Below the pieces are notes generated by a model. It ran no database searches, was not told where the DNA came from, and saw only the letters and a list, made by a program, of their open reading frames with translations. This document shows, one piece after another, positions 1 to 8,735 of a stretch of DNA of 64,000 nt. The number at the start of each line of letters is the position of its first letter. The first letter of the stretch is position 1. The position numbers and the translations under genes are program-made. This stretch comes from DATARH01 sp963773625 (lineage in GTDB: Bacteria; Pseudomonadota; Alphaproteobacteria; ATCC43930; CGMCC-115725), in contig CAVZCJ010000019.1 of assembly GCA_963773625.1 (NCBI GenBank), positions 124,001 through 188,000 of the forward strand, given 5' to 3'.

Positions 1-412
1 CCTCGAGTTGCTCATAAGTCGCTTGCATCGACGCCGCGACCGGGTTGAACACGGTTATCGCCAAGGTGCCGACGAATAGCGCCACCAGCACCGCCGGGGT
101 CAGAAATTGCCACACCGACAGACCGGCTGCCCGGGCGATGATCAGTTCGTTGCTTCGGGTGAGCCGCCAGAAGGCGAGCATCGTTCCGAACAGCACGCCA
201 AATGGCATGACTTCCTGCGCTGTATGCGGCAGCTTCAGCGCCGCCATCTCGAGCAAGACCCCGAGGCTAACCCCGGACTTCGTTGCGCCGCGGCGCAACA
301 GCTCGATGTAGTCGAGCAGAAAGCTGATGCTGAGCATCGCCCCATAGACGCTGCAGAACCAGGTGAAGAACTGGCGCGCAATGTAGGATGAGATAGTCTT
401 GGCCAGCAGCAC
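1..412 (-). CDS. lptG: LPS export ABC transporter permease LptG (partial, 3' end outside window)
   Basis: Inner-membrane permease that pairs with LptF and the ATPase LptB to extract lipopolysaccharide and pass it to the periplasmic Lpt bridge. About 137 N-terminal residues are present. The first membrane segment reads FFTWFCSVYGAMLSISFLLD, followed by the family-typical ELLRRG stretch, KLPHTAQEVMPFGVLFGTML and a run ending FNPVAASMQATYEQLE at the window edge. The start is a GTG at 412 with GGGGAG about ten bases upstream; no ATG fits. It lies 30 bases downstream of lptF on the same strand, so the two are co-transcribed. The family assignment is firm; only the C-terminal part is missing because the window ends. 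Confidence 0.9.
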   Translation of the reverse strand, partial: MLLAKTISSYIARQFFTWFCSVYGAMLSISFLLDYIELLRRGATKSGVSLGVLLEMAALKLPHTAQEVMPFGVLFGTMLAFWRLTRSNELIIARAAGLSVWQFLTPAVLVALFVGTLAITVFNPVAASMQATYEQLE

Positions 413-442
413 TAGCGGGCGTCTCCCCTCGGTCGCGCGAAG

Positions 443-1568
443 CTATCGCGCCGTGGTGGCAGCCATGGGCAACCGCCAGAATTTGAAGCTTATTCCACGG
501 TGCAAGAGAATTCCAAGTCCAACCGTGAAGGGCAACAGATCGACGACGTAAGTCAGCGCGATCGCTATTGGGTAGCGTCCGGCCAAATTCTTAATCGCGA
601 GGTCTGTTGTCTGAAATGCCAGTGCGCTGCCGATCGCGATCAATATGCGTTTCAACTGCCCCCGGCGATTAAACTCGCCAGGCAGGAGGCAGGCGAGGGG
701 TATCATGATGAAACTGAAGACAGTCAAAGGCACGGTCAGGCGCTGGTTGAACTCGACGAGATAGCTGTACCGCGTCGTCGAGTTCGAGCTCCGGTGATGG
801 CGACAGCAACTCACCGAGAAACCGCTCCTGCGGCTCGCGGAAATGTCCTTCGTCCACGTCGCGCACCGTGTCGAGATCGAGCACATAGCGGGTGAAGCTC
901 AAGACATTAAGCTTGCCCGAGTCACGATCGTACTGTTGGCGGTTGCCGTTGACCATGATGATCCGCGAAGCGCCGGCTGCGTCGGCGAAGGCTCCTCGTT
1001 CGGCGACGAGCGTCACCGGGTGCCCCGGGTCGCGTTCGTCATCGATCAGCAGCCCATTCACCTCGCCGCGATTGTTGCGGTTGCCGATGTAGATCGTCAG
1101 CTTGTCGGTAATCGTCGTGAACGCGCCTTCCTGTAACAGGCTCGAGACAAACTTATTGCGGATCTCGAACTGGAGGTCCTTGAACTCGCGATTTGCCGCC
1201 GGCAGGAAATAGGCCGACAAGGCCATCAGGAAGAGGAAGCAGAGGCCGCTCAGCACCAAGACCGGCTTGGCCAGGGCGTATTGGCTCATGCCCGCGGCGC
1301 GCATCACCACCAGCTCGCTCTCCGTGGTCAGGCGGTTGAAGACGAAGAGCACCGCGATGAACGCGCCGATCGGCAGGACGATGTCGAGGAAGCGCGGCAG
1401 GATCAGCAACGCCAGGTAAAGGAACGTTTCCGCGGAAAGGCCGCGGTTGATGATCAGGTCGACCAGTCTGAGGGATTGAGCGAGCCAGACCGCGGCGGTC
1501 AGCGCTCCGGTCACCAGCAGCATGACGCTGAAAGATTGCTTAAGGATGTAGCGGCTAAGGGAATTCAT
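443..1568 (-). CDS. lptF: LPS export ABC transporter permease LptF (frameshifted as sequenced)
   Basis: Partner permease of LptG in the LptB2FG complex. The N-terminal part (1568 down to about 772) reads MNSLSRYILKQSF, a membrane segment, then the conserved MRAAGMSQYALAKPVLVLSG and the periplasmic jellyroll with FVSSLLQEGAFTTI. The reading frame then breaks near 770-775 and continues in another frame as YLVEFNQRLTVPLTVFSF to the stop at 443, giving the expected C-terminal membrane segments. Rejoined length is about 374 residues, normal for the family. One small indel is enough to explain the break; nothing else looks degraded. The ATG at 1568 is 3 bases after the stop of the upstream methyltransferase gene. 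Confidence 0.88.
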
Positions 1569-1571
1569 CGA

Positions 1572-2408
1572 TCAGCCGGCGCCGTCGTCGCTTCGCCGCA
1601 TCCAGAACGAGCCGCCCGGGGGCAATCGACCTCGCCGGGACAGCCAGTAAACCGGCAGCAGCGGTTGCCAGCAGGCACCGCCAAGCAACAAAGCCGCCAA
1701 GACGTATTGCTCGTTGTAGCCCCTCTCGGTGAACAGCGAAGGGTACTCGTATGGCAACATTATGTCGTGCACGTGGACCACGACCCCGGCCCTAATCCTC
1801 GGCAGTATTTCCAGAAACAGATACGGAACATCGGTTCCGTTGAACGCGTGATGTGAACCGTCGATAAACAGGAAGTCGCCTGCGTCAAGCTCGTCGGCAA
1901 TATCGACGCCGCAGTCGAGCACCGAGCGGCGGACCAGCGCATCGGCGGCCTCGCCGACCGATCGGCGCGGCTGTGGGTCGATGCAAGTGATATGGAGATC
2001 GAGCTGCGCATCGCGTGCAGCCTGGCGGAAGATCAGCGTGCTGTGGCCGCTGCCGACCTCGACGAGCCGGCGCGGCCGATGATGTTGCAGCATCGCGTAC
2101 GCGGCAAACGCATCGCATCCGGTGAAATGGCCATTGCTGGCGAGCGACCCTAGGGCTTGTGGCGCTCGCTCGAAGCTCGGGCCGAGCGCCGTCAGCACCT
2201 GCTCGATATGTGGCGCCTCGCGTTCGAGAATCTGCAGCACCGGAGCCATGACATAATCTTCGTCCCGCGGCTCGAGCACATCGTCTGACGACCATTTTAT
2301 CAGCAGATAATCGTCGCGGCCCGTCGCGAGCTTGCGGATGGCCTTGAGCCGCGTTGGCCAGCTCAGCGCCGCCGGCGAGGCTGTTGTCAGCCGGCGCGGC
2401 CTGGTCAT
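1572..2408 (-). CDS. class I SAM-dependent methyltransferase (Methyltransf_24 type)
   Basis: A 278-residue Rossmann-fold methyltransferase. Motif I is LVEVGSGHSTLIFRQAA, an acidic residue follows in ITCIDPQPR, and the second half has DFLFIDGSHHAFNGTDVPY and VVVHVHDIMLPYEYP, typical of the family that includes small-molecule and sugar O-methyltransferases. I chose the ATG at 2408 (MTRPRRL); the frame stays open to 2534, but the extra residues are Cys/Arg-rich and look non-coding. It ends 3 bases before lptF. In many alphaproteobacteria lptF directly faces pepA, so this gene appears inserted there. The substrate is unknown; a link to lipid A, core sugar or O-antigen modification is only a guess from position. 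Confidence 0.75.
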   Translation of the reverse strand: MTRPRRLTTASPAALSWPTRLKAIRKLATGRDDYLLIKWSSDDVLEPRDEDYVMAPVLQILEREAPHIEQVLTALGPSFERAPQALGSLASNGHFTGCDAFAAYAMLQHHRPRRLVEVGSGHSTLIFRQAARDAQLDLHITCIDPQPRRSVGEAADALVRRSVLDCGVDIADELDAGDFLFIDGSHHAFNGTDVPYLFLEILPRIRAGVVVHVHDIMLPYEYPSLFTERGYNEQYVLAALLLGGACWQPLLPVYWLSRRGRLPPGGSFWMRRSDDGAG

Positions 2409-2561
2409 GATCGTACCCTGCTCGGGGTCGCGCGACGATGTCGCCGGTTCTCGCCTGGAGCAAAGACGGCAACTTCGGCGGCCGAAGGCATGGCCTTGTC
2501 TAACGCAAATTGGCCGCGCGCGAAAACTGTTCAAGCGTTGGTCGCGCGCGCGGTTCCGCCA

Positions 2562-2590
2562 TTGACACTCGGTTGCGTAGCCTCTATCGC
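2562..2590 (+). promoter_or_regulatory. candidate sigma-70 promoter of pepA
   Basis: A perfect -35 hexamer TTGACA at 2562-2567 is followed after 17 bases by TATCGC at 2585-2590, about 70 bases before the pepA ATG. The -10 matches at only some positions. The 250-base gap between the divergent methyltransferase and pepA holds nothing else I can recognise. Confidence 0.45.
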
Positions 2591-2658
2591 GGCGCTGAGG
2601 TCAAGTCCCGCGCTATGGTTCTTGCCCTTGCCGTGCCGAATGAGTGTCGAGTAGCGCG

Positions 2659-4158
2659 ATGAAAATCCAATTCCTTGAGTCCGAGCCCGCGCCCGCCGGC
2701 TGCGTTGCGGTCGGGGTGTGGGAAGAAGGCAAGTTGAGCCCTCCGGCCCGCCGCTTCGATGAGGCAAGCGGCGGCGCGATTAGGCGCGCGCTCTCGGCTT
2801 CGCCCCGTTTTCGCGGCAAGCGCGGCGAAATTATCCCGGTGGTAGGTCCGGCTGATCTCGGTGTCGACCGCCTTGCCATTCTGGGCCTCGGCAAGCCCGA
2901 GGCGTTTGACCAGCGGGCGGCCGAGGATGTCGGCGGCGCGCTCGTCGCGCACCTGAATAGTGTTGGAGCGAGTGAGGCCGCCGTCGCCGTCGATTTTGCC
3001 GGTGCGTCGCCGATTGAGGCGGCCACTGCCGCGTCGCATCTCGCGCTGGGCGCGGCCCTGCGGGCGTACCGCTTCGACAAGTACCGCACGACCGAGCCTT
3101 CGGAGCGCAAGCCCACGCTGAAGGCGATCACCATCGCGGGCCCATCCGCCGGCGAGGCGGAGCGCATTTATCGCGATCTCGCCGCGGCCGCCGAGGCGGT
3201 GGCTTTCACCCGCGACCTCGTCTCCGAGCCGGCTAACGTCATCTACCCCGATACCCTGGCGGGACAGGCGGCGACCCTGTCTTCGCTCGGGCTCGACGTC
3301 GAGGTGCTTGACGAGGCGCGCATGGCGGAGCTCGGTATGCACGCCATCCTCGGCGTCGCCCAGGGCAGCGTCCGGCCGCCGCGGCTTGTAGTGATGCGCT
3401 GGAGCGGCGGGAAGGACGGCGAGGCGCCAATTGCCTTTATCGGCAAGGGCGTGACGTTCGACACCGGCGGCATTTCGATCAAGCCCGCCGCCGGCATGGG
3501 CGAGATGAAATGGGACATGGCCGGCGCCGGCGTGGTGATCGGCCTGATGCGGCTTCTTGGCGCCCGCAGCGCCAAGGTTAACGCGGTCGGCGTCGTCGGT
3601 CTGGTCGAGAACATGCCGTCCGGGTCGGCGCAACGTCCCGGCGACATTGTCAAGTCGATGTCGGGGCAGACGATCGAGGTGCTCAACACCGATGCCGAGG
3701 GAAGGCTCGTGCTCGCCGACGCGCTCTGGTATTGCCAGGATCGCTTCAAGCCGGCGCTGATGATCGATTTGGCGACCCTCACGGGCGCGATCATTGTCGC
3801 GCTCGGCCACGATCATGCCGGGCTCTTCGCCAACAATGACGAGCTCGCCGATCGCCTTATCACCGCCGGCAAGGCGGTCGGCGAGAAGCTCTGGCGCCTG
3901 CCGCTCGATGCCGCCTACGACAAGACGATCGACAGCGACGCCGCGGACGTCAAGAACATCGCCGGCGACCGCGCCGCGGGCAGCATCATCGGCGCGCAGT
4001 TCGTCCAGCGCTTCGTCAACAAGGTGCCATGGGCGCATCTCGACATCGCAGGGGTCGCCTGGTCGAAGAAGGACGCGCCGACCGTGCCCAAGGGCGCGAC
4101 CGCGTTTGGCGTGCGGCTGCTCGATCGCTTCGTCAGCGAATATTACGAGAAGGGCTGA
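2659..4158 (+). CDS. pepA: leucyl aminopeptidase (M17), PepA
   Basis: Cytosolic two-metal M17 aminopeptidase that removes N-terminal residues from peptides; 499 residues, the usual length. The C-terminal catalytic domain shows GKGVTFDTGGISIKPAAGM (lysine and aspartate metal ligands), DMAGAG, and the family signature NTDAEGRLVLADAL at about residues 347-360. I chose the ATG at 2659 (MKIQFLE, as in most homologues) over an in-frame GTG at 2644. It is divergent from the lptFG side and is followed 13 bases later by holC, the common alphaproteobacterial arrangement. Confidence 0.95.
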   Translation: MKIQFLESEPAPAGCVAVGVWEEGKLSPPARRFDEASGGAIRRALSASPRFRGKRGEIIPVVGPADLGVDRLAILGLGKPEAFDQRAAEDVGGALVAHLNSVGASEAAVAVDFAGASPIEAATAASHLALGAALRAYRFDKYRTTEPSERKPTLKAITIAGPSAGEAERIYRDLAAAAEAVAFTRDLVSEPANVIYPDTLAGQAATLSSLGLDVEVLDEARMAELGMHAILGVAQGSVRPPRLVVMRWSGGKDGEAPIAFIGKGVTFDTGGISIKPAAGMGEMKWDMAGAGVVIGLMRLLGARSAKVNAVGVVGLVENMPSGSAQRPGDIVKSMSGQTIEVLNTDAEGRLVLADALWYCQDRFKPALMIDLATLTGAIIVALGHDHAGLFANNDELADRLITAGKAVGEKLWRLPLDAAYDKTIDSDAADVKNIAGDRAAGSIIGAQFVQRFVNKVPWAHLDIAGVAWSKKDAPTVPKGATAFGVRLLDRFVSEYYEKG

Positions 4159-4171
4159 GCCCGAGCGGACG

Positions 4172-4618
4172 ATGGCCGAGATCGGCTTCTACCACTTGCT
4201 CTCGACGCCGCTGGAGCGCGCCCTGCCACGCCTTCTGGAACGCGCGGTCGGGCAGGGGCATCGTGTCGTCGTGCAAGCCGGCTCCGCCGAGCGGGTCGAG
4301 CATCTGAACGCCCTGCTGTGGACTTATGACGAGGCGGGGTTCCTCGCGCACGGGTCCGCGCGCGACGGCAATGCCGCGGCACAGCCGATCTGGCTGACGC
4401 ACCAGGCGGAAAACCCCAATGGCGCGTCAATCCTATTTCTCGTCGATGGGGTCGCGGCCGAGGGCCTCGCCGGCTTTGCCCGCTGCATCGATATGTTCGA
4501 CGGCAACGACGGGGAGGCGGTCGAGGCCGCGCGCGGCCGCTGGCGCGCCGGGAGCGCCGCCGGGCATGCGCTTACCTATTGGCAACAGACCGAGAAGGGT
4601 TGGGAAAAGAAGGCTTAG
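4172..4618 (+). CDS. holC: DNA polymerase III chi subunit
   Basis: A 148-residue HolC-family protein, the clamp-loader accessory subunit that links the polymerase III holoenzyme to single-strand binding protein. It starts MAEIGFYHLLSTPLERALPR and contains LLERAVGQGHRVVVQAGS, LNALLWTYDEAGFLAHG, PIWLT and an NGASILFLVDG strand, all in family order. The start at 4172 lies 13 bases after the pepA stop. The upstream open frame belongs to out-of-frame pepA DNA and is not coding. The pepA-holC pairing supports the call. Confidence 0.92.
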   Translation: MAEIGFYHLLSTPLERALPRLLERAVGQGHRVVVQAGSAERVEHLNALLWTYDEAGFLAHGSARDGNAAAQPIWLTHQAENPNGASILFLVDGVAAEGLAGFARCIDMFDGNDGEAVEAARGRWRAGSAAGHALTYWQQTEKGWEKKA

Positions 4619-4640
4619 CGAACGCGCAGATTGTGTCCCT

Positions 4641-5015
4641 TTATCCCCTTACCGGGGGCGCGGCAGGGGGAGGCGCAACGGGAGCGGGTGGGGCGCTGGG
4701 AGCGATGCATCGTCCAGCGTAAACGATATCCCCGCCATTGCTGAATTGTGGCCCGGCAGCGGTCGTCGGGCCGGGAACAAAGCGCCTTGAATCGACGACG
4801 AACCCGTTGGCGCACATGTCATGCGCCCTAAGCGCCTGCGCCAGCCAGTCGCGACGGATGCGCTCGGCCGCGCCGTCGTCGTTCTCGGTCATCACCGTGC
4901 TGGTGCGCGCGCTGTAAAGGAAGCTGTCGGGCCCGGTGGCGGTGAAGCCCTCGTGCCGGTCGGTGCCGACGCAGGCGGCAAGCGGTATGAGGCAGAGCAG
5001 AAGCAGCGCGCGCAT
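4641..5015 (-). CDS. small predicted lipoprotein, unknown function
   Basis: A 124-residue protein starting MRALLLLCLIPLAACVGTD, a short signal peptide with a clean lipobox (LAAC, Cys at residue 15), so probably a lipid-anchored envelope protein. The body has ATGPDSFLYSARTSTVMTEN and a helical stretch RIRRDWLAQALRAHDMCANG. It ends in a Pro/Ala-rich tail (PPAPVAPPPAAPP). Two Cys residues beyond the lipobox, in MCANG and AGRCIAP, could form a disulfide. I do not recognise a named family. It is transcribed away from the divergent S10 peptidase gene. Confidence 0.7.
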   Translation of the reverse strand: MRALLLLCLIPLAACVGTDRHEGFTATGPDSFLYSARTSTVMTENDDGAAERIRRDWLAQALRAHDMCANGFVVDSRRFVPGPTTAAGPQFSNGGDIVYAGRCIAPSAPPAPVAPPPAAPPVRG

Positions 5016-5146
5016 CGCCTGTGGTCCCCCGAGTTGGACGCCCTTCTATTCCCTGATTCCAGTCGCGGGGGCAAGTACCGGCGATGGCGGCGCGGGGCGC
5101 GCTTCGTTATAACCGCCTCGATTGGGGTTGGCGGAACGAGGTTCGC

Positions 5147-6679
5147 GTGAAGGTCGTTGGCCTGCGGAAGATATTCTGCGTCGCCGCGGCCCTGTTGGCG
5201 CTTTTGCCGGCAGGGGCTGGCGCGCGGGGCGATACGCCTGGCGATCCCGCTCCGCCCGCGGCCGAAACCAAGCCGCCGGCGACCTCGCCACCCCCACAGC
5301 ACGTCGAGACCCGTCACACAATCCAGCTCGGTCAGCGCAAGCTCGATTATCGCGCGATCGCCGAGACAATTCCGCTGACCGATGCCAAGGGAGCCCCGAT
5401 GGCGTCAGTCTTCACCATCTCCTATCTCGCGGATTCGAGCCCGGGGCAGACGCGACCGGTCGCGTTCTTGTTCAACGGCGGTCCAGGCGCCGCGGCGGTT
5501 TTCCTCCATTTGGGCGCGGCCGGCCCGCGGATTATCGAGCCGGACCCCAACGGCACAGTGCCGAACCCGCCGCTGCGCCTGGTCGACAACCCGTCGACCT
5601 GGCTCGACTTTACCGATTTGGTCTTTGTCGATCCGGTTGGTACCGGGTTCAGCCGCGGCGAGGGCAAGGACAGCGATCCGAGCAAGCCGTTTTGGAACGT
5701 ATCGGCCGATATCGAAGCGCTCGATTCTGTGGTCCGCCTGTGGCTCACCAAGCATCAGCGCTGGGGCGACCCGGTCTATCTCGTCGGTGAGAGCTATGGC
5801 GGATTCCGCGTCGGAGCGATGGCGAAAAGCCTGGCGCGCGACGAGGGTATCGTCGTCAGCGGCGTGGTGATGGTGTCGCCGGCGCTCGATCTGGTCCTGA
5901 TCAATCCGGAGGTCACCGCGCTTCCGGTCGCGTCGTTTGAGCTGCCGAGTTACGCCGCTGCGGCCGCGGCGCTTGCGGGCGACAAGACGTTCGACCCAGC
6001 CCCGGTTGAGCAATTCGCCCTGACCGACTACCTGGTCGGTCTCGCCACGATGAAAGGCGTGCCGCCACCGGGTGATTCGTTTATCGCCAAGGTCGCGGCG
6101 ATGATCAGGCTGCCGGTGGATATCGTCAGGCGCGAGCGCGGCTGGGTTTCCGCCTCGACGTTCGCGCATGAGCTCCGGCGCGATCAAAACCAGGTCTTGA
6201 GCCTTTACGATGCGACGATCACCCGGGCGGCGCCGGCCAACCCATGGGACGGGACCGGCGGCGACCCGATCCTCGATAATGCGATCGCGGCCTTCACCGC
6301 GGCCTTCAATGCCTACGCACCGGAGGGGCTTGGCTATCATAGCGACCTGCAGTATCGCGTGTTGCCGCGCTATATCGGCCGTCAATGGAATTTCGAGGGA
6401 GCGCACCGAGGCGAGGACGGGCTCGGTCTTGCCCTCTCCGGGTTGCAAACGACCTTGCTCGATTATCCCCATACCAAGGTGCTGATCGCCAACGGACGGT
6501 ACGATCTGGTGACGCCGTATCTTTCCTCACGATGGTTCGTCGACCAGTTGGCGATCCCGCAAACGGTGCGCGACGCGATCCGCCTCAAGGTCTATGACGG
6601 CGGCCATATGATGTACCTGCGTGGGAAGTCGCGCGAGGCGCTTGCCGCCGACGTCGCCGCGCTATTCGCTGCCCACTAG
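5147..6679 (+). CDS. S10 family serine carboxypeptidase-like protein, exported
   Basis: A 510-residue alpha/beta-hydrolase of peptidase family S10. It has a signal peptide (FCVAAALLALLPAGAGARG), then FLFNGGPGAAAVFLH (oxyanion region), DPVGTGFSRG, the nucleophile elbow GESYGG with Ser216, NGRYDLVTPY with Asp453 and DGGHMMY with His487, the complete triad in S10 order. I chose the GTG at 5147, preceded by a GAGG motif, because it places the signal peptide at the N-terminus; an in-frame codon at 5084 would add 21 unlikely residues. Probably periplasmic or secreted, removing C-terminal residues from peptides; the substrate is unknown. Its stop overlaps the stop of the convergent DTW gene by four bases. 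Confidence 0.85.
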   Translation: MKVVGLRKIFCVAAALLALLPAGAGARGDTPGDPAPPAAETKPPATSPPPQHVETRHTIQLGQRKLDYRAIAETIPLTDAKGAPMASVFTISYLADSSPGQTRPVAFLFNGGPGAAAVFLHLGAAGPRIIEPDPNGTVPNPPLRLVDNPSTWLDFTDLVFVDPVGTGFSRGEGKDSDPSKPFWNVSADIEALDSVVRLWLTKHQRWGDPVYLVGESYGGFRVGAMAKSLARDEGIVVSGVVMVSPALDLVLINPEVTALPVASFELPSYAAAAAALAGDKTFDPAPVEQFALTDYLVGLATMKGVPPPGDSFIAKVAAMIRLPVDIVRRERGWVSASTFAHELRRDQNQVLSLYDATITRAAPANPWDGTGGDPILDNAIAAFTAAFNAYAPEGLGYHSDLQYRVLPRYIGRQWNFEGAHRGEDGLGLALSGLQTTLLDYPHTKVLIANGRYDLVTPYLSSRWFVDQLAIPQTVRDAIRLKVYDGGHMMYLRGKSREALAADVAALFAAH

Positions 6680-7257
6680 CGCCGATGCCGCGTCGCCGGG
6701 CGGCGAACCGAGCGCAGCATCTCGTCAAGCGCCCCGGTTAGAGCGTCGGCTGCTCCGGAACTCGGTTCGAGGTGGCGCAGCGCCAGCGAAGCGGCCTCCA
6801 CCGTCGACAGCGCTTCGCGGCGCGGCTCGCGGCGCAACCGGCCGAGCCGTGCCGGGCGCGGCGGATCGAGCACGATGCGATGTAGCTTCAGCAGCCAGGG
6901 GTTGCGCCACCAAAGCGTCTTTGCCTGGCTCCATGTTCCGTCGAGGATGACGATGCCGCGTAACCCAGCGAGGATCGCCTTCGGGTCGACAAGCGGCTCG
7001 CCATTGCGGCCGAGCAAGCTCAGTTCGCGCCGCTCCGCCGTCGCGGGGTGCGCGGCGCCGAGATGCAACACTGCCCAGCGTCTTGGCTCGGCCGGGCCGC
7101 CAACGGCGCCCGCTAGGCTGGGCCACGAAAGCCCGACCACGAGCTTCGCCTGACGTAAGGTCGCGGTGACGAGCGGCGCGGTCGACAGCGCCTCGCGCTG
7201 CTCGTGCGGATGTTGAAGAATCAACACGAAGTTGCGGTTGTCGACGAGCTCAGACAT
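6676..7257 (-). CDS. DTW domain-containing protein (TapT-like tRNA acp3U synthase family)
   Basis: A 193-residue DTW-domain protein. Family members such as TapT/YfiP transfer an aminocarboxypropyl group from SAM to uridine in tRNA. Visible blocks are VLILQHPHEQREALSTAPLV, KLVVGLSWPSLAG, LDGTWSQAKTLWWRNPWL (the DTW-type motif) and LSTVEAASLALRHLE. The start is the ATG at 7257 (MSELVDNRNF). The N-terminal Cys-rich zinc segment found in many homologues is absent, and I could not recover it in other frames upstream. The protein is therefore a short variant or N-terminally truncated. Confidence 0.8.
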   Translation of the reverse strand: MSELVDNRNFVLILQHPHEQREALSTAPLVTATLRQAKLVVGLSWPSLAGAVGGPAEPRRWAVLHLGAAHPATAERRELSLLGRNGEPLVDPKAILAGLRGIVILDGTWSQAKTLWWRNPWLLKLHRIVLDPPRPARLGRLRREPRREALSTVEAASLALRHLEPSSGAADALTGALDEMLRSVRRPATRHRR

Positions 7258-7328
7258 GGCAGCACTATACAGGCTGCAGGGTGATTTCCCTTTTCGCTCG
7301 GACGCACAGGGATATCCTCCGCGCGACA

Positions 7329-8735
7329 ATGCGTCCCGGAAACCGGCAGCTTCTCATCTCACTCATCGTCGCCTGCGCCATGTTTATGCAGAACATGAAC
7401 TCGACGATCATCGCCACGGCCTTGCCGGTGATCGCGCGCTCGCTCGGCGAGAGCCCGCTCCGGCTCAACGTCGCGATCACCTGCTACCTGCTGAGTCTTG
7501 CGGTGTTTGTGCCAATCAGCGGCTGGACCGCCGACCGTTTCGGCGCGCGCCGCGTGTTCAGCGCGGCGATCGTCGTCTTCATGCTCGGCTCGATCGGCTG
7601 CGGCCTGTCGTGGAATTTGCCGCTCTTGGTGCTGTCGCGCATCGTCCAGGGCATGGGCGGGGCGATGATGGTGCCGGTCGGGCGGCTGGTGCTGCTCAAG
7701 ACGGTGCCGCGCTCCGAACTGGTGCGTGCGATGTCCTATGTCAGCCTGCCGGCGCTGCTGGGTCCGGTGACCGGGCCGCCGCTCGGCGGGTTTATCGCGA
7801 CCTACGGGTCGTGGCGGTGGATATTCTTTATCAACATCCCGATCGGTTTGCTCGGCATCGCCCTGGTCAACCTGTTCATCGAGGATTTTCGAGAGACCGG
7901 CCGGCGTCCCTTCGATATTCGCGGCTTCTTACTGACCGGCGTTGGGCTCGCGGCCTTGGCCTTCGGCTTTGAGACCATTGGACGCGGCGCGCTGCCCGCC
8001 GCGGCGACCGTCGGACTGCTGGCCGGCGGCTTTCTCTGCATGACGTTTTACGTGCGCCACGCGAACCGCGTCGAGTTTCCGGTCATCGACCTCGCGCTGA
8101 TGCGCATTCCGAGTTATGCCGCGGCGACGATCGGCGGATTCCTTTTCCGCATGGGGCTGGGGGCGCTGCCATTCCTTCTGCCCCTGATGCTGCAAGTCGG
8201 GTTCGGTCTTTCCGCGCTCAACTCGGGGCTGCTGACCTTCGCCAGCGCTGCCGGCGCGATGACGATGAAGATCGGCGTCAACACCATCATCCGCACGCTC
8301 GGCTTCCGCATGGTGCTGGTCGGCAACGCGGTGATCAGCGCCGGCTTCCTGTTCGTCTACGCATTGTTTCAACCCTCCACTCCACATGCCCTGATCTTCG
8401 TGGCGCTGCTCGCTGGCGGGTTCTTCCGCTCGCTCCAGATGACCAGCATCAACTCGCTGAGCTACGCCGACGTGCCGGGAGCCATGCTGAGCCGCGCGAC
8501 AAGCCTCACCAGCATGTGCCAGCAATTGTCGCAGACCGCGGGCGTCGCGACCGGCGCGTTGCTGCTCTATCTGCTGTTGGCGGCACGCGGCGAGACGCAG
8601 CTGACGCCGCTCGACTTCTCGCTCGCCTTTGCCGGAGTGGGCATCGTCGGCATGCTGTCGGTACCGTTTTTCCTGCGCATGTCGCCCGATGCCGGCGCCG
8701 CGGTCAGCGGCCGCGGCAAGCTCGCCAAATCCTGA
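7329..8735 (+). CDS. MFS transporter, DHA2 (EmrB/QacA-like) family
   Basis: A 468-residue, highly hydrophobic major facilitator protein, predicted to be a drug/proton antiporter in the inner membrane. Evidence: the first segment IVACAMFMQNMNSTIIATAL, the conserved loop ISGWTADRFGARRVF (motif A) and motif C-like GPVTGPPLGGFIATYGSWRW, with a later LLTFASAAGAM. Length and hydrophobic spacing suggest 14 segments. The ATG at 7329 puts the first helix at the N-terminus; an upstream in-frame codon would add a charged tail. No membrane-fusion partner is adjacent. Its TGA overlaps the ATG of the next gene, so the two are translationally coupled. Confidence 0.88.
   Translation: MRPGNRQLLISLIVACAMFMQNMNSTIIATALPVIARSLGESPLRLNVAITCYLLSLAVFVPISGWTADRFGARRVFSAAIVVFMLGSIGCGLSWNLPLLVLSRIVQGMGGAMMVPVGRLVLLKTVPRSELVRAMSYVSLPALLGPVTGPPLGGFIATYGSWRWIFFINIPIGLLGIALVNLFIEDFRETGRRPFDIRGFLLTGVGLAALAFGFETIGRGALPAAATVGLLAGGFLCMTFYVRHANRVEFPVIDLALMRIPSYAAATIGGFLFRMGLGALPFLLPLMLQVGFGLSALNSGLLTFASAAGAMTMKIGVNTIIRTLGFRMVLVGNAVISAGFLFVYALFQPSTPHALIFVALLAGGFFRSLQMTSINSLSYADVPGAMLSRATSLTSMCQQLSQTAGVATGALLLYLLLAARGETQLTPLDFSLAFAGVGIVGMLSVPFFLRMSPDAGAAVSGRGKLAKS

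Noticed and set aside
2584..4038. Long antisense frame of 484 codons opposite pepA
   Set aside because: Arg/Asp/Gly-rich low-complexity translation with no family motif; it mirrors pepA codons in GC-rich DNA.
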